A stretch of DNA of 64,000 bases. Origin: Halorubrum halophilum (GTDB taxonomy: Archaea; Halobacteriota; Halobacteria; Halobacteriales; Haloferacaceae). A program made the translations under genes and the position numbers. Every line of letters begins with the position of its first letter. The first letter of the stretch is position 1. Shown here piece after piece: positions 24,970 to 34,215 of this stretch. The DNA lies in assembly GCF_000739595.1 (NCBI RefSeq), contig NZ_BBJP01000059.1, forward strand, positions 1 through 64,000. Direction: 5' to 3'. Below the pieces are notes generated by a model. It ran no database searches. It was not told the DNA's origin and saw nothing but the letters and a program-made list of their open reading frames with translations.

Positions 24970-25440
24970 ATGACCGACGAAAAGGAGAGCACGTTCCTCG
25001 TCACGCACGTCGAGAGCGACTCCGCGGTGCTGAAAGACGTCCACGACGGACAGGTGCACACGCTGAGCTCGAACCCCGGGCTCGCGGTCGACGACGCCGT
25101 GGAGGCGACCGTCGCCCCTGACCCGCCGATGGAGGTCACGTATCAGGTCGTCGAGGTCGCCGAGCGCCGGTCCCTCTCGATCGAGGAGAGCGACGAGCCC
25201 CCGACCGTCCACGAGCGCGAGCTCGCGGCCGAGACGGAGACCGGCGAACTCGCCCGCGAGGAACGCGCTGGCGTCGGCGAGATCCACGTGTTAACGCCGC
25301 CGGAGGAGGACACCGCGGACGCGGTCGCGGACGTGATCGACGACCGCGAGGCGACGCTCTCGCGGGCGGCCCGGCTCGGCGTGAACCGCGTCGAGGTCCG
25401 GTCGGAACCGGGCGTGGTCAGCGTGCGGTACATGCCCTGA
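24970..25440 (+). CDS. Conserved haloarchaeal protein (DUF5812-like)
   Basis: A 156-residue acidic soluble protein. The N-terminal half is beta-rich with an OB- or S1-like feel (TFLVTHVESDSAVLKDVHDGQVHTLSSNPGLAVDDAVEATV). The C-terminal half is helical, followed by strand VNRVEVRSEPGVVSVRYMP. I link it to DUF5812 from memory. It lies before secF with a 118-bp gap; no operon link is clear. No function is proposed. Confidence 0.75.
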   Translation: MTDEKESTFLVTHVESDSAVLKDVHDGQVHTLSSNPGLAVDDAVEATVAPDPPMEVTYQVVEVAERRSLSIEESDEPPTVHERELAAETETGELAREERAGVGEIHVLTPPEEDTADAVADVIDDREATLSRAARLGVNRVEVRSEPGVVSVRYMP

Positions 25441-25558
25441 GCGCGGTACTGGAACCGAGCCAGCGGACTGGCCCAGAGAGGGGTGACCCGCAGACGAGCG
25501 GGACGGACCCGCAGGTGAGTAAGAAGGCTTATTCACGCCCGCGCAGGAAGCGGTATTT

Positions 25559-26440
25559 ATGATAGCGACCGAGGTACCGGAGGTCAACTACACCGAGTAC
25601 TCGAACCGGCAGCTCGTGGCGATCCCGCTCGCGGTCCTCGTTCTCGCCCTCGCGATCATCGGCGGGTGGTACCTGGTCACGGGTGCGCCGGCGAATCTCG
25701 GGTTGGAGTTCACGGGCGGCGTGGAGCTCCGGATCGCCGACGACGGCGACGACGTAGAACAGCAGATCGAGACCGCGTTCGACCGGCAGCCCGACTCGGT
25801 CCGGTCGATCCCCGCCGACGACGTGTACGTGGTGACGTTCCGGGCGGCCGACGAGGACCCGGAGGGCTTGGCCAACGACCTGTCTGCGCAGGCCGATGAG
25901 GCCGGACTGTCCACGAACGCAATCGATCAGGTGTCCCCCAGCTTCGCGTCCGACACGGCCCGGACCGCGATCTTCGGCGTCGCGCTCGCGTTCCTCGGGA
26001 TGAGCGTGCTCGTGTTCGCGCTGTTCCGGACGTTCGTCCCGTCGATCGCGGTCGTCGCGTCGGCGTTCTCCGACCTGGTGGTCCCCGTCGCGGTGATGAA
26101 CCTCCTCGGGATCCAGATGACGCTCGGAACGATCGCGGCGCTCCTGATGATCATCGGCTACAGCGTCGACTCCGACATCCTGTTGAACAACTCCGTGCTG
26201 CGCCGGACCGGCGAGTTCTACGAGTCGGTGCACCGCGCGATGCGGACCGGTGTCACGATGACGCTCACGTCGATGGCGGCGATGATCGTCATGGCGATCG
26301 TCGCGTCGCTGTTCGGTGTCGATCTCCTCCGTAACATCGGAATCATCCTCTCCGTCGGGCTCTGTGCCGACCTGATGAACACGTATCTGCTGAACGTCTC
26401 GCTGCTTCGCTGGTACAAGTTCGAGGGGGTGAAACGCTGA
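25559..26440 (+). CDS. secF: Protein-export membrane protein SecF
   Basis: SecF works with SecD to aid protein translocation through SecYE. The 293-residue protein has the SecF plan: one N-terminal span (residues about 18-40), a small extracytoplasmic domain starting LGLEFTGGVELRI, then five clustered spans containing GYSVDSDILLNNSVLRRTGEF and LMNTYLLNVSLLRWY. A leaderless start is supported by CTTATTCA about 27 nt upstream. Its stop overlaps the secD start (TGATG). The order F-D is the reverse of bacterial secDF and normal for haloarchaea. Confidence 0.96.
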   Translation: MIATEVPEVNYTEYSNRQLVAIPLAVLVLALAIIGGWYLVTGAPANLGLEFTGGVELRIADDGDDVEQQIETAFDRQPDSVRSIPADDVYVVTFRAADEDPEGLANDLSAQADEAGLSTNAIDQVSPSFASDTARTAIFGVALAFLGMSVLVFALFRTFVPSIAVVASAFSDLVVPVAVMNLLGIQMTLGTIAALLMIIGYSVDSDILLNNSVLRRTGEFYESVHRAMRTGVTMTLTSMAAMIVMAIVASLFGVDLLRNIGIILSVGLCADLMNTYLLNVSLLRWYKFEGVKR

Positions 26441-28029
26441 TGCTCGAACCCGTCAAGAACAACTGGCGGATCCTGCTCTTAGTCGTCGTCGTGATCGGCG
26501 CGACGGTGGCGCTTTTCGCGCCGCAGTTCGGTCCACAGACGGCTCCCGGCGAGAACGCTTCCGAGGCCCAACAGGGGGTCACGAACCTCCAGTACGGTCT
26601 CGATCTGGCGGGCGGGACGCGAGTCCGCGCGCCGCTGCTCGGCTACACCGCGACCGAGGTGGACTTCGACGGCGACCAACCGGACGACGTCGCTCGCGCC
26701 GTCGCGGACGAACTCGACGGCGTCTCGGCCCGGGACGTCGGGGCCGTCGCCGAGGAGAACGCGGTCGAGGTCACCGACGCGTCGGTCTCCGAATCGGAGT
26801 TCCGCGCAGCGATGGACGCCTCCGGATACGCCTACGAGGACGTTCGCTCCGGCGTCACACAGGAGACCCGGGACGTCGCGCAGAGCATCATCACGGGCAA
26901 GATCAACGAGGCGGGACTCTCCGGCGGGAGCGTCCAACAGGTCCAGTCGCTCACCGGCGAGTACTTCATCCTCGTCGAAGTGCCCGGCGAGGACCGGAGC
27001 GACGTGATCGAACTCCTCGAGGAACGCGGGACCGTCCAGATCGACATCGCGTACCCGACCGAGAACGGGACCGCGATCCAGGAAGAGGTGCTGATCCAGG
27101 ACCACTTCGAGGACATCGGCACCGCCGCTCAGAGCGATCAGGGGACCGGCGCGTACGTTCCGGTGACTGTCCGGAACACCGCGCCGGAGGGCGAGCAGTC
27201 GCCCGCCCACGGCTTCCAGCAGGCGGTCGCCGACCGCGGGTTCGCCGAGGCGTACAGCTCCAACCAGGACCGGTGCGACTACGGCGAGAACCCGGACGAC
27301 GTGAGCAAGCCGTGCCTCCTGCTCACCGTCGACGGCGAGGTCGTCAACTCCTTCGGGATGGACTCGGACCTCGCGCAGAGCATGGCGAGCGGCTCGTGGG
27401 CCACCGACGGCGGCTTCCGGCTCACGACGAGCGAGTTCAGTCAGGCGCAGACCATCTCCATCAACCTGCGCGCCGGCGCGCTCCCGGCGGAACTCGACAT
27501 CAGCGGGCAGGGGACCTCGCGCTCCATCTCGGCGACGCAAGGGGAGAACTACAAGAACTACTCGCTGGTGACCGGCCTCCTCGCGGTGTTCGCTGTCGCC
27601 GGCATGGTGTTCCTCCGGTACCGCGAGCCCGCCGTGGCGCTGCCGATGATCGTCACGGCGCTCGCCGAGGTGTACGCGCTGCTCGGTATCGCCGCGCTGT
27701 TGAGCTATCCCCTCGAGCTGGCCGTGATCGCCGGCTTCATCGCGGTCGTCGGGACGGGCGTCGACGACCTCGTGATCATCGCCGACGAGGTGATGAGCGA
27801 GGGCGAAGTGAACTCCCGAAAGGTGTTCAACTCCCGGTTCCGCCGCGCCTTCTGGGTGATCGGCGCGGCCGCGGCAACGACGATAATCGCGATGTCGCCG
27901 CTGATGGTGCTGTCGCTCGGCGACCTCTCCGGGTTCGCGATCTTCACCATCCTCGGCGTCCTGATCGGCGTCCTGATCACCCGCCCCGCGTACGGCGACA
28001 TCCTGCGTCGCCTGCTGACGATTCGGTGA
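26440..28029 (+). CDS. secD: Protein-export membrane protein SecD
   Basis: The 529-residue partner of SecF. It has one N-terminal span (about 11-29) followed by NLQYGLDLAGGTRVRAPL, the SecD hallmark. A large outer domain of about 300 residues follows, with an archaeal-length insert. Six C-terminal spans begin LLAVFAVAGMVFLRYREPAVALPMIVTALAE, with GTGVDDLVIIADEVMSEG, the SecD proton-relay region. No ATPase motif is present, as expected: archaeal SecDF is thought to use ion gradients. Translation is coupled to secF by a one-base overlap. Confidence 0.96.
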   Translation: MLEPVKNNWRILLLVVVVIGATVALFAPQFGPQTAPGENASEAQQGVTNLQYGLDLAGGTRVRAPLLGYTATEVDFDGDQPDDVARAVADELDGVSARDVGAVAEENAVEVTDASVSESEFRAAMDASGYAYEDVRSGVTQETRDVAQSIITGKINEAGLSGGSVQQVQSLTGEYFILVEVPGEDRSDVIELLEERGTVQIDIAYPTENGTAIQEEVLIQDHFEDIGTAAQSDQGTGAYVPVTVRNTAPEGEQSPAHGFQQAVADRGFAEAYSSNQDRCDYGENPDDVSKPCLLLTVDGEVVNSFGMDSDLAQSMASGSWATDGGFRLTTSEFSQAQTISINLRAGALPAELDISGQGTSRSISATQGENYKNYSLVTGLLAVFAVAGMVFLRYREPAVALPMIVTALAEVYALLGIAALLSYPLELAVIAGFIAVVGTGVDDLVIIADEVMSEGEVNSRKVFNSRFRRAFWVIGAAAATTIIAMSPLMVLSLGDLSGFAIFTILGVLIGVLITRPAYGDILRRLLTIR

Positions 28030-28216
28030 GGATTCGACGCGGGAACCGAGGCGACTTCCCTCCGCGATCGTCCCACCTCGCGGGACGGGAACGCCGCTCC
28101 GCGCCCCGCGATCGGTTCAAACACGTGACCCACGACCACTCGGACGCGACGAGACCGACGCGCGCCGCCCCGGAGCCGCGGCCGTCACGGTCGAGGAGAC
28201 CCGTGGGGGCTCGGAC

Positions 28217-28969
28217 GTGACCCCGTATCCCGAGATCGTCGCCGTCGCGTTCGTCGCCCAGCTCGCGGTGCTGCCGGGCGAGAAGGTGCAGTTCATGATC
28301 GCCGCGCTGTCGACGCGGTACGATCCGAAAGTCGTGGTCGCCGCCGCGGGCTCGGCGTTCGCCGGCTGGACCGCGGTGGAGATCGCCTTCGGCCAAGCCC
28401 TGCAGTCGGCGTTGCCCGGCGTCGTGCTCGACGCCGTGACCGCGGCGTTGTTCTTCGTCTTCGCGTACCTGCTGTACCGGTCGATGCCGGACCGAGAACC
28501 GGAGCGGAGCGCGTCCGACGACGGCGACAGTGACCCGGGCGCGGCCGAGTCGGAATCGGACCCGGAGCCGAGCGACGCGACCCTCGCAGCGCTGGACTCG
28601 GTGACGCTCCCCGGACCGCTCGACCGCTACGCCGGGTCGTTCGGCGGCTTCCTGCCGATATTCGTGCTCACCGCCACCGGGGAGTTCGGCGACAAGACCC
28701 AGCTCGTGACGATCGGGTTGGCGGTCCAGTACGGTGCGACCTCCGCCATCTGGCTGGGCGAGATGCTGGCGATCATCCCGATCAGCCTCGCGAACGCGTA
28801 CTTCTTCCACACCTTCGCCCACCGGTTCGACATGCGGCGCGCGCACCTCGCGTCCGCGGTGCTGTTCGCCTTCTTCGGTATCGACACCGTACTCTCCATC
28901 GCCACGGGGTTCTCCGTCTGGGAGACGTTCATGGAGGCCGTGACCGCGGCCGCGTCGGGATTGCTCTAG
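28217..28969 (+). CDS. TMEM165/GDT1 (UPF0016) family cation transporter
   Basis: A 250-residue membrane protein with two three-helix repeats joined by a long acidic linker (about 95-125). The second repeat keeps the transport motif E-x-G-D-K-T (LTATGEFGDKTQLVTIGLA, residues about 152-170). In the first repeat the corresponding site reads LAVLPGEKVQF, so the first acidic residue is lost. Family members move Mn2+ or Ca2+ in exchange for protons. The GTG at 28217 is the only start near the first helix. It converges with rnhB 17 bp away. Confidence 0.88.
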   Translation: MTPYPEIVAVAFVAQLAVLPGEKVQFMIAALSTRYDPKVVVAAAGSAFAGWTAVEIAFGQALQSALPGVVLDAVTAALFFVFAYLLYRSMPDREPERSASDDGDSDPGAAESESDPEPSDATLAALDSVTLPGPLDRYAGSFGGFLPIFVLTATGEFGDKTQLVTIGLAVQYGATSAIWLGEMLAIIPISLANAYFFHTFAHRFDMRRAHLASAVLFAFFGIDTVLSIATGFSVWETFMEAVTAAASGLL

Positions 28970-28985
28970 GCCCGCTCGGGTTCCG

Positions 28986-29696
28986 CTAGAACTCGTCTAA
29001 CCCGGACTGCTCGGCGGCCGCCAACACGTCGTCGCAGGTCGCCCACGAGCGCCGCGCGCAGTCGGGCACGTCGCCGTGGTCGTCGACGTATTCCCGGAGG
29101 AACTCCCGCGTCGCCGGATCGCTCGGGTAGCCGCTCCCGATCCCGTCGTAGGCAGGGTAGTCGGCGTCGATTTCGGCCATCCGCGCGTCGCGGGCGACCT
29201 TCGCGACGACGCTCGCGCCCCCGACCATCGGGTCGTCTTCGTCGGCGCCGTGGGAAGCCGACACGTCGACCGCAGGGAGATCGGTGTCGTTAGCGGCGGA
29301 GTCGGGATCGGCGACGAACTCCCCGAGTCGTCGGGCGAACCGCGCCTCGCTGGTGTCGCCCGCGTCGGCGACGACCCGGACCGGTTCGTCGAGGTTGGAG
29401 ACACCGTCGTCGTCGCCGTCGAGCGCAGTCCGGATCGCCCGCGCCTGTCCGCGCACGGTGAGCGTGTTCATGTCCGTGTCCGGACGGTCGATCTCGTCGG
29501 GCTCGACGAACGCGACGCCGACGGCGACGGCGTCGGCCGCTCGCGTCGCGGCGTCGATCGCCTCGCGCCGGTTCGGGGAGAGCCGCTTCGAGTCGTCCGC
29601 GTCGGCCGGGAGGTCCGCCGGGTCGCCGAGCACCGCCGCGGCGACCATCGGTCCGAGCACGGGGCCCTTGCCGGCCTCGTCGACGCCGAGGTACAC
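28986..29696 (-). CDS. rnhB: Ribonuclease HII
   Basis: Removes RNA from RNA/DNA hybrids and misincorporated ribonucleotides. The 236-residue protein begins MYLGVDEAGKGPVLGPMVAAAV with catalytic Asp6-Glu7, continues DDSKRLSPNRRE and has a later VVADAGDTS segment with the next acidic residue. SVVAKVARDARMAEID and GSGYPSDPATREFL match archaeal RNase HII. An acidic insertion near residues 130-150 is typical of halophiles. The start at 29696 has TATTTA about 27 nt upstream on the minus strand. Confidence 0.95.
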   Translation of the reverse strand: MYLGVDEAGKGPVLGPMVAAAVLGDPADLPADADDSKRLSPNRREAIDAATRAADAVAVGVAFVEPDEIDRPDTDMNTLTVRGQARAIRTALDGDDDGVSNLDEPVRVVADAGDTSEARFARRLGEFVADPDSAANDTDLPAVDVSASHGADEDDPMVGGASVVAKVARDARMAEIDADYPAYDGIGSGYPSDPATREFLREYVDDHGDVPDCARRSWATCDDVLAAAEQSGLDEF

Positions 29697-29766
29697 GCGT
29701 CGCTCGTCGGCTCGGACGGGTAAATAGGTTCAGAAAGCGGTCGACGGCGGGCGAACGCGAAGCCGT

Positions 29767-30138
29767 TCAGTCGAGGAGGACCGCGTTGACCTGTCCGGTC
29801 TGGCCGGGGCGGGAGGTGACGCGGGCGCGGCCCGCGGACGTCTCGATGACGGCGCCCTTGGTGATGATGTTCCGGCGGGCGTAGTTGACGTTCGAAGGGT
29901 TGTCGACGACGTTCTCGATGTCGGCCTCGCTGACCTCGTCGCCGTCGGCGACCTGCGCGACGTTCGTCGCGAGCGCGCGGACCTTCTTCTCGGTGCCGCG
30001 GGAGTCGATGTACTGGACCCGCGTCTCGCCGAGGGTCGTCTCGGCGGGTTCGCGGCCGAGCTGGTGGCGCTTCTTGTTCGAGGCGTGCTTGAGTCGGCCG
30101 CCCGTCCGCTTGCGCGTGGAGCGTCCCTGGTCTTTCAT
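29767..30138 (-). CDS. rps8e: Small-subunit ribosomal protein S8e
   Basis: A 123-residue archaeal/eukaryotic-type ribosomal protein. The N-terminus MKDQGRSTRKRTGGRLKHASNKKRHQLGREPAET and the later NYARRNIITKGAVIETSAGRARVTSRPGQTGQVNAVLL are characteristic of S8e. It has no bacterial counterpart. It is the expected length. The promoter reads TTCAAGTATT about 27 nt upstream on the minus strand. It lies 70 bp upstream of rnhB and probably has its own transcript. Confidence 0.97.
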   Translation of the reverse strand: MKDQGRSTRKRTGGRLKHASNKKRHQLGREPAETTLGETRVQYIDSRGTEKKVRALATNVAQVADGDEVSEADIENVVDNPSNVNYARRNIITKGAVIETSAGRARVTSRPGQTGQVNAVLLD

Positions 30139-30259
30139 ACAGCCATGAACACCCAGCGAATACTTGAAGCGTTCGACTCGCCTCGGCGGCTTCGACGCCG
30201 AGACCGGCGGCGTGGCGGGCGGGACGCCCCGTCACGCGCGGCGCGGGTCTCCCGATCGG

Positions 30260-31894
30260 TTACGCGAACCGCCGCTCGAACTCCCGGATCCCCTCGTCGG
30301 TGCCGACGACGACGAGTTCGTCACGCGACTGGATCTGCGTGTCGGGGCCGATATCGGTCACGGTCTCGTCGTCGCGTTCGATGGCGATGACGGTGCAGCC
30401 GGTGGCCTCGCGGACGTTCGCCCGACCGATCGTCTTCCCGGCCAGCCGGGGAACTCGGCTCCTGACGACCTCGATCTGCTGGTTGAGCGAGAGCACGTCC
30501 CGGTCCTCGATGACGGTGGAGGCGGACAGCCGCCCGGTGACGGTCGCGAGCGAGAGCACGTAATCGGCGCCCGCCCGGTGCATCTTCCGGACGCTCGCGG
30601 CCTCCTCGACGCGGGCGAGCACCTGCGTGTTCGGCGCCAGATCCCGGACTACGAGCGTCGTGAACTCCGTCGTCGTGTCGTCCGGCAGCGCGAGCACGAC
30701 CGTCTGCGCCCCCTCGACGCCGGCGGCGCGCAGGGTCTCCGGGTCGGTCGCGTCGCCGACCACGTCGACGCCCTCCCCGTCCTTCCAGTCGACGACCGTG
30801 ACGGGTAGGTCGGCGTCCGCGAGCGCCTCGGCAACGGTCTGTCCGACCTGTCCGTATCCGATCACGACGGTCTCGCCCGCGCCGAACCGGCGCGTGGCGG
30901 AGTTCGTCAGATCGACGAACCGCTCCAGTTGGTCCGTCCGCCCGGAGACCAGCAGGACCGTCCCGGCCGACAGGGTCGCGTCCGGCGGCGGCGCCGCCTC
31001 GAACTCGCCGTTGAACCACGCGCCGATCACGTTGACGCCGACGCGCTCGCCGATATCGCTGTCGGCGAGGGTCGAACCGGCGAGCGAGCTTCCGTGCGGG
31101 ACGGACACCTCCGCGAGTTGGAGGGAGTCGCCGATGGCGACCGCCTCGCCGAGGTCCGTCTGCAGCGCGGTCGTGACCTTCGCGGCGAGGCTCTCGCCGA
31201 GCAGCGACCGCGGCGAGAGCACCTCGTCCGCGCCGGCGAGTCGGTGGTACCGCTCACGGTCGGTGTCCTCCACGACGCTGATGACACGCACGTCCGGCGA
31301 CAGCTCCTTCGCGGCGAGCACGATGCTCGCGTCCACCTGGTCGGAAACGTCGGTCACCAGCGCCCGCGCGTCGGCGAGGTTCGCGGCCGCCAGCCCCGCC
31401 GTCGACTCCGGGTCCGCCCGGATCACCGTCCGTCCCGCTTCGCGGAGCCGTACCGCCCGGTCGGGGTCGGGCTCGACGATCACGTAGGGAATCGCCCTCG
31501 AGTCGAACTCCTCGATGAGCGTCGCCGACCGCGAGGTGTCCGAACAGACGACGACGTGGCCCGACAGGTCATCCTCCAGCGACGTGGGGGCGGTCGTCGC
31601 GAACGCCTCCTCGAGAAGGGGCGTCACCACGACCGGAAGCGCGCCGATCAGGAGCACCATCCCGATCAGGTCCATCACGGCGATGAAAGCGTTCAGCTGC
31701 TGGCTCTCCCACGGTGAGTCCCCGCCGAACCCGGTGGTCGTGAACATCTCGACCGAGAAGCGCAGCGCCTCGATCATGGTGCGCGGGTCGCCCTCGTACA
31801 CCCGCATCCCGTAGCGGTAGACGACCGCGGTGAAGATCAGCACGAAGAGGACGAAGGCGGAGTACCCGGCGACCCGCCGCTTCCACGAGTCCAT
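30260..31894 (-). CDS. Two-span potassium channel with two cytoplasmic RCK (TrkA) modules
   Basis: A 544-residue channel-like protein. TM1 (9-28), a pore loop with filter TTTGFGGD (52-59, against canonical TVGYGD) and TM2 (68-90) are followed by two TrkA-N/TrkA-C modules. The first NAD fold has a degenerate glycine loop (HVVVCSDTSRS, about 113), whereas the second keeps TVVIGYGQVGQTVAEAL (about 335-350). Potassium homeostasis is central to salt-in halophiles. The ATG at 31894 is chosen because TTTTTGTA lies about 27 nt upstream; the ATG at 31918 would overlap that element. It is divergent from a winged-helix regulator. Confidence 0.85.
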   Translation of the reverse strand: MDSWKRRVAGYSAFVLFVLIFTAVVYRYGMRVYEGDPRTMIEALRFSVEMFTTTGFGGDSPWESQQLNAFIAVMDLIGMVLLIGALPVVVTPLLEEAFATTAPTSLEDDLSGHVVVCSDTSRSATLIEEFDSRAIPYVIVEPDPDRAVRLREAGRTVIRADPESTAGLAAANLADARALVTDVSDQVDASIVLAAKELSPDVRVISVVEDTDRERYHRLAGADEVLSPRSLLGESLAAKVTTALQTDLGEAVAIGDSLQLAEVSVPHGSSLAGSTLADSDIGERVGVNVIGAWFNGEFEAAPPPDATLSAGTVLLVSGRTDQLERFVDLTNSATRRFGAGETVVIGYGQVGQTVAEALADADLPVTVVDWKDGEGVDVVGDATDPETLRAAGVEGAQTVVLALPDDTTTEFTTLVVRDLAPNTQVLARVEEAASVRKMHRAGADYVLSLATVTGRLSASTVIEDRDVLSLNQQIEVVRSRVPRLAGKTIGRANVREATGCTVIAIERDDETVTDIGPDTQIQSRDELVVVGTDEGIREFERRFA

Positions 31895-31993
31895 TTTCTC
31901 CGGATACGATATCCGCATACAAAAACGGGACGCGTTCCGCGACGTCCGACCCGAAGTTCGATGGTTTAAGTCCCGGGGGGCGAACGGACACGT

Positions 31994-32389
31994 ATGGTGC
32001 GGGACCCGCCGGGCGAGGAGGATCCGCCGTCGGTCGACGACGTGCTGGACGCGCTCGCAGACGACGACGCGCGGCGGATCGTGTCCGCGCTCTCCGAGCC
32101 GAAGACGGCGAGCGACATCTCGGAGGAGTGCGACATCCCCCTGTCGACGACCTACCGGAAGCTGGAGCTGCTCACCGAGGCGTCCCTGCTGTCGGAGTCG
32201 ACGGACATCCGCCGCGACGGGCAACACACGACCCGCTACTCGGTCTCGTTCGAGACGGTAACCGTCTCGCTCGACGAGGCGGACAGCGAGGAGAACGACC
32301 GCGAGTTCGATATCGAGTTCACGCGCCCGGAGCGCACCCGGGACGAACGGCTGGCCGACCTGTGGTCGGAGCTTCGAGAGGAAACATGA
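31994..32389 (+). CDS. Winged helix-turn-helix regulator (ArsR-like)
   Basis: A 131-residue acidic DNA-binding protein: VDDVLDALADDDARRIVSALSEPKTASDISEECDIPLSTTYRKLELLTEASLL forms the winged HTH (residues 14-66), followed by a beta wing and an acidic tail. TATA-like GGTTTAAG is about 27 nt before the start. It overlaps the next gene by ATGA; an HTH gene followed by a small membrane protein is a common haloarchaeal pair. The divergent potassium channel could be a target, which is speculative. Confidence 0.85.
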   Translation: MVRDPPGEEDPPSVDDVLDALADDDARRIVSALSEPKTASDISEECDIPLSTTYRKLELLTEASLLSESTDIRRDGQHTTRYSVSFETVTVSLDEADSEENDREFDIEFTRPERTRDERLADLWSELREET

Positions 32390-32664
32390 ATACGTACATC
32401 AACCTGTTCGTCATCGTCGCAAAGACCGCCATCCTGGTGCTCGGTGGCAGCATCACCTACTACGCGCTCAGGGCCTACGGTCGGACCGGAAATCCCTCGC
32501 TGCGCGCGCTCGGTATCGGCTTCGGCATCGTCACCGTCGGGGCGCTGATCGGCGGCGTCTCTCACCAGATCATCGGATCGAGTCTCGCCGTCGGGATCGC
32601 GATCAACAGCCTGCTGACGGCGGTCGGCTTCGGCGTCATCGTCTACTCGCTGACGGTGGAGTGA
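32386..32664 (+). CDS. Small three-span membrane protein paired with the HTH gene (DUF7521-like)
   Basis: A 92-residue protein with three hydrophobic helices (about 5-25, 40-62, 68-90): LFVIVAKTAILVLGGSITYYALRAY, ALGIGFGIVTVGALIGGVSHQIIG, and AINSLLTAVGFGVIVYSL. The start overlaps the HTH stop, so they are translated together. I recall such partners being called DUF7521. They may form a membrane sensor that controls the regulator, but nothing in the sequence proves it. Confidence 0.8.
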   Translation: MNTYINLFVIVAKTAILVLGGSITYYALRAYGRTGNPSLRALGIGFGIVTVGALIGGVSHQIIGSSLAVGIAINSLLTAVGFGVIVYSLTVE

Positions 32665-32797
32665 GGCGAGGGGGACGGCCGCGAACTCCCTCCACCCACG
32701 TCTCCCGTCGCTCCCTCGCCGTTCCAGTCGCGCTGTCGACGTTCGACGAACCCCTATTTCGGTAGCCTTTTGCGGCTTTCCGTCCTCGGATCGAGTA

Positions 32798-33499
32798 ATG
32801 AGCGACGCACGCGAGGAGCTCTCCCGCCGGATCGCCGGCGAGATAACGCTCAGCGACGACCCCGGAGCGACCCTCCGGAAGTGGCGGACCGACTTCGACG
32901 TCTCCCAGACGGAGCTGGCCGACCAGCTCGACGTCTCCTCGTCGGTCGTCTCGGACTACGAGAGCGGGCGCCGCGAGAGCCCGGGGATCGGCGTCGTCCG
33001 GCGGACCGTCGACGGGCTCTTGGACATCGACGAGCGGCGCGGCGGCGGGCGGCTCCGCCAGTACGCGCGGGTGCTCTCCGCCGGGTTCGAGAGCGACATC
33101 GTCCACGACCTCCGGGAGTACTCGACGGCGGTCCCCTTGGAGGAGTTCTACGAGGCGATGGACGCGACGGAGATCGTCCGCGGCGAGCAGGACCACGTCA
33201 ACGGCCACACCGTCATCAACTCGATCGAGGCGATCACCCGCCTGTCGAGCGAGGAGTTCTACCGGCTGTACGGTCAGTCGACGAACCGCGCGCTCGTGTT
33301 CACGCGCGTCACGCGCGGCGAGTCGCCGCTGGTCGCGCTGCGGGTCGTGAGCCCGACGCCGAACGCGGTCGTGCTCCACGGGATCGAGGACGGCGACCTG
33401 TGGGACCACGCCGCCGACCTCGCCCGCGTCGACGGGTTCTCGCTGGCGATCTCGAACCGGGACCTCGACGACTGTCTGGCCGACCTGCAGGCGCTGTGA
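32798..33499 (+). CDS. XRE-type helix-turn-helix transcriptional regulator
   Basis: A 233-residue archaeal regulator with a Cro/C1-type HTH at about residues 26-60 (LRKWRTDFDVSQTELADQLDVSSSVVSDYESGRR) and a long C-terminal domain (about 90-230) of unknown ligand. The C-terminal part (FYRLYGQSTNRALVFTRVTRGESPLVALRVVSPTPNAVVLHGI) is conserved among archaeal proteins of this architecture. It stands as a single gene between the HTH pair and a DUF1684 protein. CCTTTTGC about 30 nt upstream may be its TATA box. Confidence 0.87.
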   Translation: MSDAREELSRRIAGEITLSDDPGATLRKWRTDFDVSQTELADQLDVSSSVVSDYESGRRESPGIGVVRRTVDGLLDIDERRGGGRLRQYARVLSAGFESDIVHDLREYSTAVPLEEFYEAMDATEIVRGEQDHVNGHTVINSIEAITRLSSEEFYRLYGQSTNRALVFTRVTRGESPLVALRVVSPTPNAVVLHGIEDGDLWDHAADLARVDGFSLAISNRDLDDCLADLQAL

Positions 33500-33577
33500 G
33501 GTGTCCGCGCGGCTGAGTCGGTCAAGAACGGGCGCCAGACCGCGACCCTGAAACCCCCGGCGGCCCTCCCCCCGGAC

Positions 33578-34123
33578 ATGAGCGACGACTACGCCGAGCG
33601 GCTCCGCGCGAACCGCCGCGAGAAGGACGAGTTCTTCGCCGACCACCCGCAGTCGCCGATCCCGCCCGAGCACCGCGACGAGTTCGACGGGCTCGACTAC
33701 TTCGAGCCGGACCCCGACTACCGAGTCGAGGCGACCGTCACCGTCCACGACGACCCCGAGCCGGTCGAGATGGAGACCACCGCGAGCAATCCGGTGCGCT
33801 ACCTCCGGATCGTCACCTTCGCGTTCGAGATCCGCGGCGAGGAACACACCCTCGCGGGCTACCAGCAAGAGGGCGACGAGGGGGCGATATTCGTTCCCTT
33901 CCGCGACAAGACGACGGGCCAGCAGACGTATCACAACGGGCGGTACATGGAATTGGAACCGGAGGGAGAACTCGCCGACGGCGACGCGGTGACGATCGAT
34001 TTCAACCTCGCGTACAGCCCCTTCTGCGCGTACAGCGAGACGTTCTCCTGTCCGCTCCCGCCCGAGGAGAACTGGCTGGAGATCGTCGTCCCCGCGGGTG
34101 AGAAGACGCCGGACATCGAGTAG
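33578..34123 (+). CDS. DUF1684 domain protein
   Basis: A 181-residue soluble protein with the DUF1684 signature. It begins LRANRREKDEFFADHPQSPIPPEHR, then GLDYFEPDPDYRVEA, VRYLRIVTFAFEI, IFVPFRDKTTGQQTYHNGRYMELEP and a C-terminal FNLAYSPFCAYSETFSCPLPPEENWL with a conserved proline/cysteine-rich motif. The family is widespread in bacteria and archaea, without an established activity. It is followed by a 704-bp gene-free region that carries repeat copy B. Confidence 0.88.
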   Translation: MSDDYAERLRANRREKDEFFADHPQSPIPPEHRDEFDGLDYFEPDPDYRVEATVTVHDDPEPVEMETTASNPVRYLRIVTFAFEIRGEEHTLAGYQQEGDEGAIFVPFRDKTTGQQTYHNGRYMELEPEGELADGDAVTIDFNLAYSPFCAYSETFSCPLPPEENWLEIVVPAGEKTPDIE

Positions 34124-34215
34124 TTGGGAGACCTCAAGTAGACGAGGGTGTCATCGAACTATTCGCAGGGGTTTGATTTCACCTGTTATTAGATGAATCG
34201 GCCGTCAGAATTGAC

